From Desulfuromonadales bacterium (lineage in GTDB: Bacteria; Desulfobacterota; Desulfuromonadia; Desulfuromonadales; BM103): DNA of 35,218 bases. Position numbers and translations under genes: made by a program. Numbering within the stretch: the first letter of the stretch is position 1; every line of letters starts with the position of its first letter. Of this stretch, positions 15,068 to 24,560 are shown piece after piece. A model generated the notes under the pieces. It worked only from the letters and a program-made list of their open reading frames with translations. It was not told the origin of the DNA and searched no databases. The stretch is from positions 1-35,218 of the forward strand of contig JAMPXI010000012.1 in assembly GCA_023701265.1 (NCBI GenBank), written 5' to 3'.

Positions 15068-18000
15068 CTAGGGCGTTGTCACGAAAGCGTGGTTGTCGGC
15101 GACGCCGACGAATTGGCTGCGCGCGTTCACGCCGAACGCCTGGCTGAAGACCGCGCCGAGAACCCTGGTATCGTCGGGTGCGACGCTCCAGAGCGTCGCT
15201 CGATCGCTGCCGGACAGGGCCTCCGCATAACCGGCGATCCGCTCGTTGCTGCTGATCCCCTGCGCCGAGGTGCCGGCTTCCAGCGTGTCGGCCACGGTGC
15301 CATCGGCATTCCAGACGACCCCCCGGACGCTGCTGTCGGCGAACTCGACTTCACCGACGATGAGGCCGGTGTGATCGACATCGAAGGCAGCGCTGGTGAC
15401 CTGATCGGTCACGGCGTTCAGCAGAATGGGACCGGCATATCCGCCTTCCGTGGGGAGCCAGACCACCGCGCGGGGTTCGCCGTCGGGTCCGTTCTGTGCC
15501 TTGCCGACGATGTGGCCGCCGGCGCCGACTGCGTAGGCCGTGCTGAACGTGCCGCCGTTGAGATTGGCGAGGGCGACCGGGGCGGCGCCGGCATTGGGCC
15601 AGTAGACCGCCATTGACCGGCCGTCGGCGTCGACCGCCTCGCCGACGATGAGCCCGCCGGCATTGACCGCGAAGGCTGTGCTGCCGCCGACCAGGCCGCT
15701 GGCGCTCAGCGGCGTGGCCGCGCCGGCGCCGGGTGCCCAGTAGGCCGCCACCGGAGCTTCGCTCCCCGATTCCGCGGATTCGCCCACCGCCAGCCCCGCG
15801 TCGTTGACGTCGTAGGCGGTGCTGTAGATCTGTCCCGCCAGCGGGTCCAGCGTGCTCTTCGTCCAGGTGGTCGCCGAGGTCCGGGTCCACCGCGCCCCCT
15901 GGATACTGGCGCCGACATCGGCATAACCGACCGCGAGGCTGTTGACGTTGATCGCGACTGCCACGCTGAAGCTGCTGTCGGCGGCCGGCAGTTCAAAGGT
16001 CGTGAAGACCAGGTCCGCCAGCGGCGGGTGGATCAGCTCGTAGGCGAGGGTGTCGCTTGCTTCGACCGCTGCGGTCGAACCGGTGTTGCGGGCGTGGACC
16101 ACCACCTGGTAATCGCCTGCGGCCCGGCCGGACGTAGCCCATTCCCAGGTCGCGTCCGCCGCGTAGTCCTGCACCATTTCAGGGGCGCTGTCGCCCGGTT
16201 CCTGCAGCAGGAAGCGGTATTCGTAGCTGCCGCTGCCGCCGTCTGCCGCCGCCGTGAAGGTCACCGTGGCGCCGATCGTCGCCGGGCTCCCGTTGTCCAG
16301 GTCGAGGACCACGGTGGAGACCGGGTCATGCAGGGTGAAGCTCTGCGCGGCACTGACTTCGACCTCCGCAGTCGAACCGGCGTTGCGGGCCTGGACCACC
16401 ACCTGGTAATTGCCTGCAACCAGGCCGGCCGTAGCCCATTCCCAGGTCGCATCCGCCGCGTACTCCTGCACCATTTCAGGGGCGATGTCGCCGGGTTCCT
16501 GCAGCAGGAAGCGGTATTCGTAGCTGCCGCTGCCGCCGTTCGCCGCCGCCGTGAAGACCACCGGATCGCCGATGGTCGCCGAGCCGGTCGGGTCCGGGGT
16601 CAAGGTCACCAACGAAGGGAGCGGCACTTCACCGAAGCGGGCGAAGTACTCGACCGACGCCAGGAAGAACGCAATCATCTGCTGTCCTGCCACGCCCTGG
16701 TCCATGGCGCTGAGCCAGTAGTTGAAGCCCCCCTGATCCGGCGTCCGCAGCAGCAGTCCGATATAGGTCATGGACACGTAGACGTCGTTGGCCGACAGCT
16801 CGAGATACTCCGGCGCGGAGGCAAAGGCCGCCATCATCCCGCCGCGGGTCAGGTCACCCGCATCCAGGCGCCCGGTCCAGTAAGCCAGCCCGTCGGCGTC
16901 CGGCTGGCGCTGGTAGACGTTGAGATATACCTGGGTCACGAACGCTTCGTTGCTCAGCGCCCCGTAGAGGTCGATGAATTCGGGAGATGCGGCGAACAGT
17001 TCGGCAATCTGGGGGTACGTCATCCCCGCCGCGAAGGCGTCGAGCCAGAACATCAACCCGTCGAAGTCGGGCGCGCGGAGGAAAGAGGCAAAGTACAGGC
17101 GCACCACCGGGGCGACATTCTGGTCGAATTCCGTGGAGAGCAGCAACTGATCGACGTACGCTTCCCGGGTTATGGCTCCTGTCGCCAGCTGATCCACCCA
17201 GAAGGCCAGGCCGGCAGCGTCGACCTCACGATTGAGAAAATCAAGGTAGGTCTGCGAGACGAACGCGGCGTCATCGGTGAGGGGGGACTCCAGGCTCGCC
17301 GTGCGGATGAGGGGCGTCGGGCCCGCCTCCTCCTCGAGCGCCAACATCGACACCTGCGCATCGCCCCGGGTGTAATCCTGGAAGGCAACGGCCTGGTAAG
17401 GCGCGGTCGAGCCGACGTTGCGGGCATGCACCGTCACCCGGTAGCTCCCGGCCGGGAAAGCGCCGGAATCCGCATTCCATAGCCACTGCGCCGCGGGTGA
17501 ATACGCCCTGGCGCTGGTCAGCGTCCCGTCGGGGAGGGTCAGCAGGAAGCGGTACTCGTAGTTGCCGCCCCCGCCGCCGGCTTTAGCGGTGAAGGTCACC
17601 GTGGTGCCGAGCGGCTGCGGGGTCGGCGCGTCCGGCGTCAGCGTGACCACGGCCGCCCCGAAGGGAGGCACGCGGAAGCTGTTCTGGTCGAATACCCGGC
17701 CGCTCACATAAAAGTCGTCGGTGCGCACGTCGATGTTGCTGCCTGGCGGGCCGATGACGCGGAAGTAGTTGGCCGGCTGATCCTCGTACGTATAGGTGCC
17801 GCCCGTGACCGGATGCGGGATCGCCGGGTTGCCCACGTAATGAACCGTATGCATGACCTGGTTGCCGTTATCATCGAGAACCGGCGAGCCGTCGAGGTGC
17901 ATGGCCGGTTCCTGCGTGCGCAGCTCTTCCGGGTTGTTCAGCAGGGTCCGGTCGAAATCGGTCCAGGTCAGGAAATTTACGCCGATGGCATTCAGCAGGA

Positions 18001-18688
18001 TGCCGACGAACGCATGATCGGGGTCAAAGGTGTTGCTGAGGCCAAAGTCGGCGATGAAATCGATTTCGAAGCTGTCGGGGGCATCGGACACGCTTTCGAC
18101 ATGAAATTCCTGCCTGCCGTAGGGGTAGATGACCGTATAGGTACCGGCGACCGGCGTGTCGATGCGGATATTGGTCAGGCTGTAGGAGCGTTGCCGGCCG
18201 TCGCTCAAAGCAGTGTCGCCATCGAAAGCCCCGGTCAGGCCGAGGAACAGTTCGGCGCGAAATCCGTCGATGACGGCCAGGGGCCGGTCGATCTCCGCGG
18301 CGGCCGACCACCAGACCGTTGAGCCGCCGGTCCTGAGTCCTGCCTGCGCGGGATCATCCGGGTTGACCGGGTCGGAGATGCACATCGGGTTGACATCCGG
18401 AAGGATGCCGCCCTGGCAGAGGGTGAGGCGCAGCCCGCTCTGGTCCTGATACCAGACGGGGTAGCCGAGGGGATAGCCGGCCTCGGTATCGGCATAGCGT
18501 CCCTCGGGGTCATCGGTGACGAACCCGCCCTCGACAAATGCCGGATCGCTGAAGGCGTCGCTGCCGTTGTCGCCGAAGTCGACGAGGCGGTTGACCGGGC
18601 CAACGGCCGGCGCTGCCGCCCAGGCTGACGGAATGGTGCCGGCAACGAGCGTCAGTGCCACAAGTAACGAGCATAAGGTTCTCAACAT
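15068..18688 (-). CDS. Very large exported protein: beta domain, Ig-like repeats, DUF4214 repeats and HAF-type propeller
   Basis: A 1206-residue exported paralogue of the downstream gene. Order: signal peptide (cut after AWA), one WYQD/HPYG beta domain (about 30-350), an Ig/triple-tyrosine-like domain, two DUF4214 units (about 470-690), two nearly identical 99-residue Ig-like repeats, and a C-terminal array of HAF-type extracellular repeats (STAYDVNDAGLAVGE, TAFAVNAGGLIVGEA, STAYAVGAGGHIVGK). The start at 18688 is preferred over 18694 because GAGGAG sits at the right distance; the paralogue shows the same double-ATG arrangement. It follows the di-haem gene by 70 bases in the same orientation. 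Likely a surface or matrix scaffold for the secreted redox enzymes of the operon; no catalytic motif seen. Confidence 0.78.
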   Translation of the reverse strand: MLRTLCSLLVALTLVAGTIPSAWAAAPAVGPVNRLVDFGDNGSDAFSDPAFVEGGFVTDDPEGRYADTEAGYPLGYPVWYQDQSGLRLTLCQGGILPDVNPMCISDPVNPDDPAQAGLRTGGSTVWWSAAAEIDRPLAVIDGFRAELFLGLTGAFDGDTALSDGRQRSYSLTNIRIDTPVAGTYTVIYPYGRQEFHVESVSDAPDSFEIDFIADFGLSNTFDPDHAFVGILLNAIGVNFLTWTDFDRTLLNNPEELRTQEPAMHLDGSPVLDDNGNQVMHTVHYVGNPAIPHPVTGGTYTYEDQPANYFRVIGPPGSNIDVRTDDFYVSGRVFDQNSFRVPPFGAAVVTLTPDAPTPQPLGTTVTFTAKAGGGGGNYEYRFLLTLPDGTLTSARAYSPAAQWLWNADSGAFPAGSYRVTVHARNVGSTAPYQAVAFQDYTRGDAQVSMLALEEEAGPTPLIRTASLESPLTDDAAFVSQTYLDFLNREVDAAGLAFWVDQLATGAITREAYVDQLLLSTEFDQNVAPVVRLYFASFLRAPDFDGLMFWLDAFAAGMTYPQIAELFAASPEFIDLYGALSNEAFVTQVYLNVYQRQPDADGLAYWTGRLDAGDLTRGGMMAAFASAPEYLELSANDVYVSMTYIGLLLRTPDQGGFNYWLSAMDQGVAGQQMIAFFLASVEYFARFGEVPLPSLVTLTPDPTGSATIGDPVVFTAAANGGSGSYEYRFLLQEPGDIAPEMVQEYAADATWEWATAGLVAGNYQVVVQARNAGSTAEVEVSAAQSFTLHDPVSTVVLDLDNGSPATIGATVTFTAAADGGSGSYEYRFLLQEPGDSAPEMVQDYAADATWEWATSGRAAGDYQVVVHARNTGSTAAVEASDTLAYELIHPPLADLVFTTFELPAADSSFSVAVAINVNSLAVGYADVGASIQGARWTRTSATTWTKSTLDPLAGQIYSTAYDVNDAGLAVGESAESGSEAPVAAYWAPGAGAATPLSASGLVGGSTAFAVNAGGLIVGEAVDADGRSMAVYWPNAGAAPVALANLNGGTFSTAYAVGAGGHIVGKAQNGPDGEPRAVVWLPTEGGYAGPILLNAVTDQVTSAAFDVDHTGLIVGEVEFADSSVRGVVWNADGTVADTLEAGTSAQGISSNERIAGYAEALSGSDRATLWSVAPDDTRVLGAVFSQAFGVNARSQFVGVADNHAFVTTP
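16057..16561 (-). repeat. Tandem intragenic repeat, 297-base period
   Basis: Two blocks of about 208 bases (16057-16264 and 16354-16561) are nearly identical and offset by exactly 99 codons. They encode the two Ig-like repeats with the shared motif GSGSYEYRFLLQEPGD. The high DNA identity points to recent duplication or ongoing gene conversion. Confidence 0.85.
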
Positions 18689-18758
18689 GGCCATCTCTCC
18701 TCTGTGTGCTTGTCAGCAGCGCCGCCGTTGCGGGGCGAAACCGTGTGCCGCGGTATTC

Positions 18759-20759
18759 CTACGGCTGATAGTGAAATTCGGCATTGCTCATCCCCGCGGG
18801 CGCCAGAAACGGGCGCAGGGGAAGGATTCCCTGCGCTTCGCGTCCCGCTGCGCCGACCGCCGGGATTTCCACGACCCGGTCGACCAGCGCCGGGGCGCGC
18901 TTGGGATTGCCGGAGATGCGCTCCTCATGGCCGTCGGCCAAAAACAGCTGCGGATGATCGAACGGCGCCTGCTCCCGGCGCACCCGCTCATCGGTGAGTG
19001 CGAGAAAGAAGTCGACCAGGTCCCGGCGCGCCTGCTGGCTCGCCGCTGAATCCCCCTGCAGGGCCGGGAGGGGGATGATGGCGGGGTGCAGATTTTCGCT
19101 GTTCTCGGCGTGGAAGTTGCCGCCGCGCGTGTAGAAGTTGACGACCTGCATCAGGGTCGCCATCCCGCCGTCGTGCATGTAGGGCCCGGTCAGTTCGACG
19201 TTGCGCAGCCCCGGCGTCTTGAAGGCGCCGTTGACCGCCTGCCGGGTGAAATCGGCGGGGACCGGCGGGCAGACGAACGGCGGGTTGAGCAGCGGATCAT
19301 TGACGCAGACCGGTGCCTGCAGCGGTAGGAAGGGGAGCGTGGCCCGCTCGAACCACTGGCCGGTGAAAGAGAGCGGCAGGCTCTGGCCGTTCAGGGTCAC
19401 GCGCGCACCGCGGCCGACATCGGCGCTGGTCGGAGTGGGGGCGATGTTGTAATAGCCGATGTCGTAATTAGCCAACGTATTATCGCCCATCGGCATCAAC
19501 TCGATCAGCCCGGCTTCTTCCCCGAGAACGAGATTGGACACCGTGGCCGAAGTCAGCTCCGCGCCCAGGTGGCAGTTGATGCAGGTCGACTCCACGCCGA
19601 GAAACATGGCCATCCCGCGCTGGGCGCTTTCGCTCAAGGCCGTGGCGTCACCGCGCAGGAACCGGTCGTAGGGGGTCTGATCGGAGATCAGCGTCGCCTC
19701 GTAAAGCTGGACGGCCAGGCCGAAGAAGAGCGAAAAGTTCTGCTCCATCTGGCTGTAGCTGCCGATCCGTGCCGGGCTGTTCCAGAACTCCGGCAGGAAG
19801 GCGGCCTGAACCATGGCGGCGTAGGTGGTCGTCAGCCCCTTGCCGGCGGGGTCGCGCAGCGCCGCCAGTTGGCTGTCTTCGGTGTGAACCTGCTGGTTGG
19901 CCAGCGGTTTCAGCGGCAGCAGCTTGCGGCCTACCTCTGGCCAACCCCGGCCGATCCACGACATCTCGACGTCCGACAGCACCGGGCCGACCGCCTGGGA
20001 GGCCAGGCTGGCGTTGTTCAGCGCATACGGATTGGTGTCACGGTTGCCGACGAGGTCAAGTTCGACCAGGGATTCACCGTTGTTGAGATAAACGCGCGCC
20101 TGCGTGTCCATGATGCCGAACGGGTTGACGCCGTTGAAATAGGGGTTGGCGCGGCCGTCCCAGAAGTTGGCGAAGTTGTAGACCGCGTTGATCACGCTCG
20201 GCGCATTGCGGCCGGTTGCCTGGCGCACGTTGCGGCCGAGGCGGTGGAAGGTGGCGTCGCGCACTCCGCGGCCGGGTTCTTCGCCGCGCCCCGCGGTCAA
20301 CCCCTGGGAGTGCACCCTGTTTACCCCCTGGCTGCCGACGCGGTCATTGCTGACCACGGTGCGCCCGGAAAGGCGGTCGTGGGTTGCGGCAAAGCGCACG
20401 AAGGGGAAGTCGGCCGCGACCAGTGTGTCGTTGGGGCGACGGCCGTTGTCGAAAGCGCCATCACTCCCGGGGTGAAGGGTGTTGCGGGTCCGGTTGTCGG
20501 TGCCGGCGTGGAAGTGGCAGGAAGCACAGGCGGTCCGGCCGTCGCTGCCGACCTGCATGTCCCAGAAGAGGGCCTTGCCGAGGAGGATGGCGGCGTTGCG
20601 GTCGACCACGAAGCGACTGAGATTAGCGGGTTCCGGGACCGGCACCTGGTCGAGGGGCGCGATCGGGTTGGCGGCCCGGGCGGCTCCGGCCGGCAGCAGC
20701 GCCGCTGCCGTGAACAGGAGCAATGCCGCGAGCAGTGACTTTCCATGATGTAGCTGCAT
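18759..20759 (-). CDS. Di-haem cytochrome c peroxidase/MauG-family protein
   Basis: A 666-residue exported protein of the di-haem peroxidase/MauG superfamily, longer than classical CcpA (about 330 residues). A signal peptide (cut near AARAA, about residue 30) is followed by two c-type haem sites, CASCH (78-82) and CINCH (393-397), and typical downstream features: FKTPGLRNVELTGPYMHDGGMATL, split here as FKTPGLRNVELTGP and YMHDGGMATL, with the candidate axial Met/His region. These enzymes either reduce peroxide or oxidise protein partners. Start at 20759 is chosen for GGAG six bases upstream; the longer frame overlaps the upstream stop region without support. It follows the multicopper oxidase gene by 22 bases, so the three oxidases are probably cotranscribed and act outside the cytoplasm. 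Confidence 0.88.
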   Translation of the reverse strand: MQLHHGKSLLAALLLFTAAALLPAGAARAANPIAPLDQVPVPEPANLSRFVVDRNAAILLGKALFWDMQVGSDGRTACASCHFHAGTDNRTRNTLHPGSDGAFDNGRRPNDTLVAADFPFVRFAATHDRLSGRTVVSNDRVGSQGVNRVHSQGLTAGRGEEPGRGVRDATFHRLGRNVRQATGRNAPSVINAVYNFANFWDGRANPYFNGVNPFGIMDTQARVYLNNGESLVELDLVGNRDTNPYALNNASLASQAVGPVLSDVEMSWIGRGWPEVGRKLLPLKPLANQQVHTEDSQLAALRDPAGKGLTTTYAAMVQAAFLPEFWNSPARIGSYSQMEQNFSLFFGLAVQLYEATLISDQTPYDRFLRGDATALSESAQRGMAMFLGVESTCINCHLGAELTSATVSNLVLGEEAGLIELMPMGDNTLANYDIGYYNIAPTPTSADVGRGARVTLNGQSLPLSFTGQWFERATLPFLPLQAPVCVNDPLLNPPFVCPPVPADFTRQAVNGAFKTPGLRNVELTGPYMHDGGMATLMQVVNFYTRGGNFHAENSENLHPAIIPLPALQGDSAASQQARRDLVDFFLALTDERVRREQAPFDHPQLFLADGHEERISGNPKRAPALVDRVVEIPAVGAAGREAQGILPLRPFLAPAGMSNAEFHYQP

Positions 20760-20781
20760 CGATCGCTCCGTGACCAAGAAC

Positions 20782-22083
20782 CTACACAACTTCGATCTGG
20801 GTGCGGACGGTGCGAATCCGCTCGTTGGTCACCCAGTGATAGTATTCGATCTCCACGAAGTAGCTCCCCGTGGGGACGCCGGCCGGGATGTCGAGGAGGA
20901 TGTCCCAGCGCCTGGCCGTGGTGAATTCGAACTGATGGTTGATGCTGGCAAGGGTGAAGGGGCTGGAGTAGCGGCCGAACGGCTCGCGCCCGAAGGTGCG
21001 CGCGTCGGCGGCGATGACCTGCCCTGGCAGCTCTGTCGGGAACTTCCAGCGGGTCGTGCAGTAGCTGGCGTTGAGGGTGCGGATCAGCAGCTTTTGGCCG
21101 CGGGCAATGCTCGGCGTGATCGCCGTCCCCGGCGCCGTGGCGATCAGGGCATTGTCCGCCCCAAAGGGGGCGGGGCGGCCGGTGACCAGGAAGACGTCGG
21201 GACGAAAGTCGTGCAGGTGCGGATTGCCGGGGTCGTTGATGCCGACGAAGACCGGGTAGCCGTTGACGTCGACCTCGTTGGGCTGCAGGCCGGCGCTGTG
21301 GTCGGTGATGTTGGTGCCGTCACCGTCGCGGTCGATGCCGTGCCAGCGGATGTCGAAGTCGTCGGCCACCCAGAGCGCCTCGGCGGCATAGCTCTCCAGG
21401 GTATTGCCCACGTGGCACTGCCCCGCAAAGCCATCGACAAAGGGAGCGCCAGGGACGTCGGGATCGACGATCAGCATGCCGTACATCCCCATCTCGAAAT
21501 GCAGGACGGTGTTGCGGTGGCAGTGGTAGAAGTAGGTGCCGGCCTCCGCCGCCTGCCACTGATAGGAATATTCGTTGTCGATCTCGAAGGTGAGATGACC
21601 GACGCCGTCGTTCATTGCGGTCGGCTCGATGCCGTGATGGTGAATGGTATGCGGGCCGGTACGGGTGCCGGTGGTGGTGTGCACGATTTGCCCCTCGCGG
21701 ACGCGGATGGTTGGCGCCGGCCAGGTGCGGATGTCGACCGGCACGTTGTTGTTCATGTTGGCTTCGAAACTCCAGACATCCACCGGTGTCGGCAGATTCG
21801 GTACATTCACCGTCATCACGCGCATCCCCTGGCGCTCGAAGCGGGTGTTGGGCGTCACCGGGTCAGGAGTGGCCAGGGCGTTGGCCCCGACGAGAAAGCC
21901 GGGGCGCAGCAGGCGCGCGGCGCGCACGCTGTGGGCGTCGATCGGGACAGGAACGCTGTTGACGGCGATGAGCATGCCGGCATCGGAGGGGACGTTGGAG
22001 CAGAATCCCTGGAATTCAGCCAGTTCCATCGGGTCGGCCGGGTTGAACGGGCTGCCTGCGTCGCGGGGGATACGTACGGCCAT
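20782..22083 (-). CDS. Multicopper oxidase-like cupredoxin protein B
   Basis: A 433-residue cupredoxin protein of the multicopper oxidase superfamily. Copper motifs: GPHTIHHHGIEP (about residues 144-154) and GTYFYHCHRNTVLHFEMGMYG in two parts, HCHRNTVLH (187-195) and FEMGM (196-200), which combine Cys188, His189/His195 and a Met as in type 1 copper sites. It has no recognisable signal peptide, unlike its partner upstream, so export might be by hitch-hiking with the Tat-exported partner, or it may be cytoplasmic. The upstream partner ends 20 bases before this start. Together the two may make one split oxidase. Substrate unknown; metal or phenol oxidation are possibilities only. Confidence 0.8.
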   Translation of the reverse strand: MAVRIPRDAGSPFNPADPMELAEFQGFCSNVPSDAGMLIAVNSVPVPIDAHSVRAARLLRPGFLVGANALATPDPVTPNTRFERQGMRVMTVNVPNLPTPVDVWSFEANMNNNVPVDIRTWPAPTIRVREGQIVHTTTGTRTGPHTIHHHGIEPTAMNDGVGHLTFEIDNEYSYQWQAAEAGTYFYHCHRNTVLHFEMGMYGMLIVDPDVPGAPFVDGFAGQCHVGNTLESYAAEALWVADDFDIRWHGIDRDGDGTNITDHSAGLQPNEVDVNGYPVFVGINDPGNPHLHDFRPDVFLVTGRPAPFGADNALIATAPGTAITPSIARGQKLLIRTLNASYCTTRWKFPTELPGQVIAADARTFGREPFGRYSSPFTLASINHQFEFTTARRWDILLDIPAGVPTGSYFVEIEYYHWVTNERIRTVRTQIEVV

Positions 22084-22103
22084 GGTCGAACTCCTTTATT
22101 GCC

Positions 22104-23576
22104 TTAACGCAGTTTCAGAGGGATGTTGTGCCGCTCGGCGCCGGTCACATGGTTGTGCACCGTCACCCGCCGGCTGGCCAGGGCTTTGAGCGCACGGCCG
22201 CGGAAGCGCCAGCGGCCGTCGGCGCCGACCTTCATGGTGCCGATGATCGGCCCGGTGGCATCGGGGCCGGCGTGAATGCTCAGGCTGTCAGTCGGCGTGC
22301 TCGGCCGGGAACTATGCCCTTCGAGGATCAGCTCGCCGGTGCGCAGGCGCAGATCGGCGCGCTCGATACTGATCACCTCGTCGTCGGGGCTGACCGGTCC
22401 GTCGATCTGCCAGTGGGTCGCCAACCCCTGCGGGTAGTTGCCGCCGGCGGCGGTGTTGGAGATCTCGTTGTGATCGTGCATCGGGTAGAAGAGCGGGAAG
22501 AGCTCGTCATTGATGCCGTCCGCCGCCCGTGTCCAGAAGTTGGCCGGGATGTCGGGGGGTGCAATGTAGGGGAGCAGCACGTCCCGCCGCATACCCGGCG
22601 GCATGCTCCAGGTATCGACCATCTCCAGGTGATTACGCACGGTATCGTCGTCGGTGAGACGGTAGACGTGGTTGCCGTGGATGTGCAGGGAATTCCACAT
22701 CAGCCCGGCGTTGAGGGTGCGGATGATCACGGGCTGGCCGACGTTGCCGTGAATCGAGATCTGGGCCTGGGTGTCGGGGTTGTTGCTGTGGTCGTGGCCG
22801 TCGTGCGCGCCGTGGCCGTGTTGGGCGCCGAAAAAGCCGCTGGCGCCGTTGATAGTGAAGTACTGCGACAAGTAGCGGTCCGGCCCGGACGTGGCGGCAA
22901 AAACCGCCGGATCGATACCGGTCGGATGGGCGAAGGCTTGGGCGTTACGGTTCGGATCGACGGTGCAGATGATCCAGATGGCGTTGCGATCCTGATCCCA
23001 GGGATGGCCGGGGAAATGGGCGGCCGTCCCCAGGTCGTCGAAGAGCGCCTGCACATTGGGGGTCGGATTGCTGTACGGGGTATTTTTGCCGACCGGGTTG
23101 GGGAGCACCACCAGCGCACCATGCAGCCCCATCACCCGGTTGACCGGGGCATTGTTGGGGTCGAGGTAGAAGTGGGTGCCGGCGGGGGGCGCCGTGAAGG
23201 TCACGGTTCGCGTTTGCCCGAAGGGGATCGCGCCGGTGTCGGCAATCCCGGGGACGGCAAAGCCGTGAGCGCCGCCGTTGGCAATCTGGTTGGTCACGCT
23301 CACGGTTACCGGCTCACCTTCGCGGACGAACAGGATCGGGCCGGGGATGCGCGCCGGCGACGAGGCGAACAGGTCGCTGGCAAAGGCCCACATCGGCACC
23401 ACCACTCCATCCACCATCTCGGCGTCGGCCTCGACCATGGTCAGGTGAATGGTTTCACCCGAGGCGGCATGGGCGACCGTGTTGAGCCCGAACAGGGACA
23501 CGCCGCCGGCGCCGCCAATCGCCACGGCGGTCAGACCGCAGCTGCTGAACTTGAGGAAGTCGCGTCGGTTCATCAT
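22104..23576 (-). CDS. Tat-exported multicopper oxidase-like protein A
   Basis: A 490-residue multicopper oxidase-like protein with a twin-arginine signal (RRDFLKF, residues 4-10) and cleavage after AHA near residue 37. Cupredoxin motifs include LHIHGNH (297-303), and MHDHNE (366-371) at the place where canonical oxidases have HCH; the type 1 cysteine is thus absent. At the domain-1 position it has GTHFYLDPNNAPVNRVMG, again without the usual histidines. A histidine-rich loop HGHGAHDGHDH (253-263) may bind extra metal. First gene of a five-gene minus-strand run. GGGAG lies nine bases before the first of two adjacent ATGs. It probably works with protein B, which supplies the HCH site. Confidence 0.82.
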   Translation of the reverse strand: MMNRRDFLKFSSCGLTAVAIGGAGGVSLFGLNTVAHAASGETIHLTMVEADAEMVDGVVVPMWAFASDLFASSPARIPGPILFVREGEPVTVSVTNQIANGGAHGFAVPGIADTGAIPFGQTRTVTFTAPPAGTHFYLDPNNAPVNRVMGLHGALVVLPNPVGKNTPYSNPTPNVQALFDDLGTAAHFPGHPWDQDRNAIWIICTVDPNRNAQAFAHPTGIDPAVFAATSGPDRYLSQYFTINGASGFFGAQHGHGAHDGHDHSNNPDTQAQISIHGNVGQPVIIRTLNAGLMWNSLHIHGNHVYRLTDDDTVRNHLEMVDTWSMPPGMRRDVLLPYIAPPDIPANFWTRAADGINDELFPLFYPMHDHNEISNTAAGGNYPQGLATHWQIDGPVSPDDEVISIERADLRLRTGELILEGHSSRPSTPTDSLSIHAGPDATGPIIGTMKVGADGRWRFRGRALKALASRRVTVHNHVTGAERHNIPLKLR

Positions 23577-23675
23577 GTGAATGCACTCCCGATGCTTTGA
23601 ATTCGATCAGCCTCGATGACCCCTGTTTGGGCACATCAGGATGATCTTCACGCCGCAGATCAACCAAGTTGACTG

Positions 23676-23738
23676 GTCTGAAAAGACATTTTCAATCATG
23701 CATAACTTGTCGAAGTTTTATGCGTCAGAGAATCTGAC
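23676..23738 (-). promoter_or_regulatory. Two inverted repeats upstream of the oxidase operon
   Basis: GTCAGA-GAA-TCTGAC (23724-23738) and GTCT-GAAA-AGAC (23676-23687) are perfect dyads sharing a GTCTGA-like half, about 50 bases apart and 100-160 bases before the first oxidase gene. They are candidate operators for the neighbouring NarL-type regulator. The gap 23577-23888 shows no other feature, no clear terminator after the regulator gene and no convincing -35/-10 pair. Confidence 0.4.
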
Positions 23739-23888
23739 CATTATTGTCAAATATTAGAACAGAAGTTGCACGCAGGTCTATGGGGGATACTACCCAAAGG
23801 AGTGGAGGGGGATCACCCTTTTGTACAGGGAAGAAGTGTGCGATTAAGCAGTCAGAAAGTGATGTGCTGAACGGAACCGGCGGTGGAC

Positions 23889-24560
23889 TCAGCTCTTCCA
23901 GAAATCGGCGTCGACAAGATCCCAGCGGATGGCGTATTTGATCATCTCCACCGGGCTGGATACGTCGAGTTTTTTTGCAATGCTTGCCCGGTGTTTCTCG
24001 ATGGTTTTCAGGCTCACGCAAAGAACCTGGCCGATCTGGGCCGATGAATTGCCTTCGATGATGAGAAAGAAGACCTGCCTCTCGCGGTCGGAGAGGGTGT
24101 CGAACCCCGTGGAGCGAACCGTTCCCCGGGGGCGGCCTTCGACATAGCCCTTGATTACCTCGCGATGTACCTTGTCGCTGAAATAGAAGCGGCGCGCATA
24201 AGCGGCGCGGACTGCTGCCAGCATATCGGAGCTTGGTTCGCATTTGAGCACGTAACCGAAGACCCCGGCATGCAGCATCTGGTGGGCATAACTTTCCTTC
24301 TCGTACATGGACAGCACGACGACGCGGGTATCGGGAGATGCGCCATGGATCAGCCGGACCGCTTCCAGTCCGTTCATCCGCGGCATGGCGATATCGAGCA
24401 GCAGGACATCCGGTTTGAGCTGGCGTGCCAATTCCATGGCCTCGACTCCGTCACCGGCTTCGCCGACGACGACAATGTCGCTCTGGGTACAGAGCAGCTG
24501 CCGCAGCCCCTCGCGGACGAGAACGTGGTCATCGGCGATCATGACCCGGATTATGCTCAT
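23889..24560 (-). CDS. NarL/FixJ-family response regulator
   Basis: A 223-residue response regulator. The receiver domain has Asp10, Asp11, the phosphoacceptor Asp56 (LLLDIAMP), Ser84 and Lys106; a LuxR-type helix-turn-helix follows (LSDRERQVFFLIIEGNSS, then LCVSLKTIEKHRASI). Its start overlaps the kinase stop by four bases (ATGA), so the two are translated together. The oxidase operon lies directly downstream on the same strand, making it the most likely target. Partner kinase and receiver are both complete. Confidence 0.93.
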   Translation of the reverse strand: MSIIRVMIADDHVLVREGLRQLLCTQSDIVVVGEAGDGVEAMELARQLKPDVLLLDIAMPRMNGLEAVRLIHGASPDTRVVVLSMYEKESYAHQMLHAGVFGYVLKCEPSSDMLAAVRAAYARRFYFSDKVHREVIKGYVEGRPRGTVRSTGFDTLSDRERQVFFLIIEGNSSAQIGQVLCVSLKTIEKHRASIAKKLDVSSPVEMIKYAIRWDLVDADFWKS

